Shown: piece after piece, positions 63,101 through 64,000 of the stretch
Position numbering within the stretch: the first letter of the stretch is position 1
Layout: every line of letters starts with the position of its first letter
From: Camarhynchus parvulus
Taxonomy: Eukaryota; Chordata; Aves; Passeriformes; Thraupidae
DNA: 64,000 bases
Assembly (NCBI RefSeq): GCF_901933205.1
Contig: NC_044572.1
Location: 110,372,965-110,436,964, forward strand
Direction of reading: 5' to 3'
Notes under the pieces: generated by a model
The model's database searches: none
What the model was told of the DNA's origin: nothing
Seen by the model: only the letters and a program-made list of their open reading frames with translations
Program-made: the position numbers and the translations under genes

Positions 63101-64000
63101 TTCATGGACAGGAACTTTTTTTGAGCTGGAGACCTTTCTAGACATGTTTATTATCATTTTGTTCTGATTCAAATGCAGGTTTAACAGCAAAATAAAAAGC
63201 TGTCTTGTTTAAAGGAAGATGTAACTCATTTTATGAACTAGAACAGCAAACAGCTGCTTCCATATGTTGCTAGCATCGGGAAAAATTCTTTTTTAAATGG
63301 CATCTTTAAGATTAAACTCGGTGCTGAAAATAAACACAACAAAAGCGTGAGATGATTGAGGAGAACAGTGACCCACTCCAGGAGAAAATACACTTTGTTT
63401 CAGCTGGTGATGAATCTGCATGACCCAGACAGAGAGTTCCAACATTGACTATCACTGTATTCTGCAGTATTTTGACATGTAATATAAATGTCTGTGATAA
63501 GGGATAAAAGGCACGTTGGGCCATCTGTGATAGTTTTAAACCTGTTTGTCCAACTTTGGGATGTTGTAACCTTTTTTTTATTTGTTGAAAGTGAATTTTT
63601 AACATAGTTTGGACCTAATTCTGCTTTCTGTAGTATCTCTATTAGAAAATGTTTTAAGTGCAGCCCTCTGTTAGCCAGATTGAAACACAGTTCACGAAGG
63701 TGTCATCATGCTCTCTTTGAAGTTGAAGGGAGACACATCTGCCTTGAATGAGAGCAGGATCAAATCACCTAAGCAAATGGTTGATGAATCAGATAGTGCC
63801 AAGGAAGGCAAGTATGGTTTGAGACCTTCTGTAAAGGAGAAAAGCTCTGGCTTCAGTTTTAGGATGAAATATTTTCCTTCATAATGGCTGGAGTGTGAGT
63901 CTCCTGCTGTCATTCTCATGCCCCTAGATTTGCTTTTAGTCTTATGTATCTTTCTTCTCTAATAAATCCATAGAGAGGAGTGAGATTTGCAAGCGCTGTC
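60131..64000. other. Noncoding stretch, no gene recognised
   Basis: No gene, RNA or confident repeat is recognised to the end of the window. Frames reach 110 codons (minus, 61011-61343) without motifs. A T run lies near 62969-62976. Confidence 0.6.

Noticed and set aside
1..64000. Prokaryotic-style systems (CRISPR, operons, phage modules), tRNA and rRNA genes
   Set aside because: No spaced direct repeats, no gene-dense strand runs, no cloverleaf with recognisable A/B boxes, no rRNA text; the repeat content is that of a bird genome.

Overview
The window reads as noncoding DNA (intergenic or intronic) from a bird, most likely a songbird. Base composition is A+T-rich with few CpGs, and there are no operons, ribosome-binding sites or long open frames. 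The recognisable content is dominated by avian mobile-element families: CR1 LINE fragments, two ERVL-type LTR sequences (starting 'TGTGTTGGTTTTGGCTGG' and 'TGTCCTGGTTTAGGCTGG'), and a solo ERVK-type LTR of a kind I know from passerine genomes. Family names come from memory of avian repeats, not from a search.

Layout. 1-10983 holds no supportable gene; a small GC-richer patch at 2341-2580 looks like a possible terminal exon. 10984-11665 is an ERVL-type LTR and its 'TGGAGCAG'-repeat segment on the plus strand. 11666-14774 includes two GC-richer patches whose minus strands carry splice-like signals (12055-12223 and about 13414). 15500-15760 is a MIR-like ancient SINE interrupted by a palindromic ancient repeat. 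20406-20545 is a perfect 28-copy (GAAAA) array. 27417-27895 is a CR1 3' end on plus. 29764-29835 and 43178-43278 are ancient palindromic amniote repeats. 31609-32151 is a solo ERVL-type LTR. 37113-37480 is a minus-strand CR1 3' end with a (GAATA) array. 39731-40120 is a complete solo ERVK-type LTR with a perfect 6-bp target duplication and two nested inverted repeats. 49232-49335 is an old minus-strand CR1 tail. 58945-60130 is a long, decayed plus-strand CR1. AT-rich microsatellites and short perfect hairpins are scattered between these.

No complete host gene, RNA gene, CRISPR array or operon can be supported, and I found no undescribed biological system. The best leads are three splice-like candidate exons, several perfect short hairpins outside known repeats, the structured ERVK LTR, and a few AT-rich stretches with homeodomain/POU-like motifs that could be conserved regulatory elements. 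All need alignment to other bird genomes or RNA evidence.
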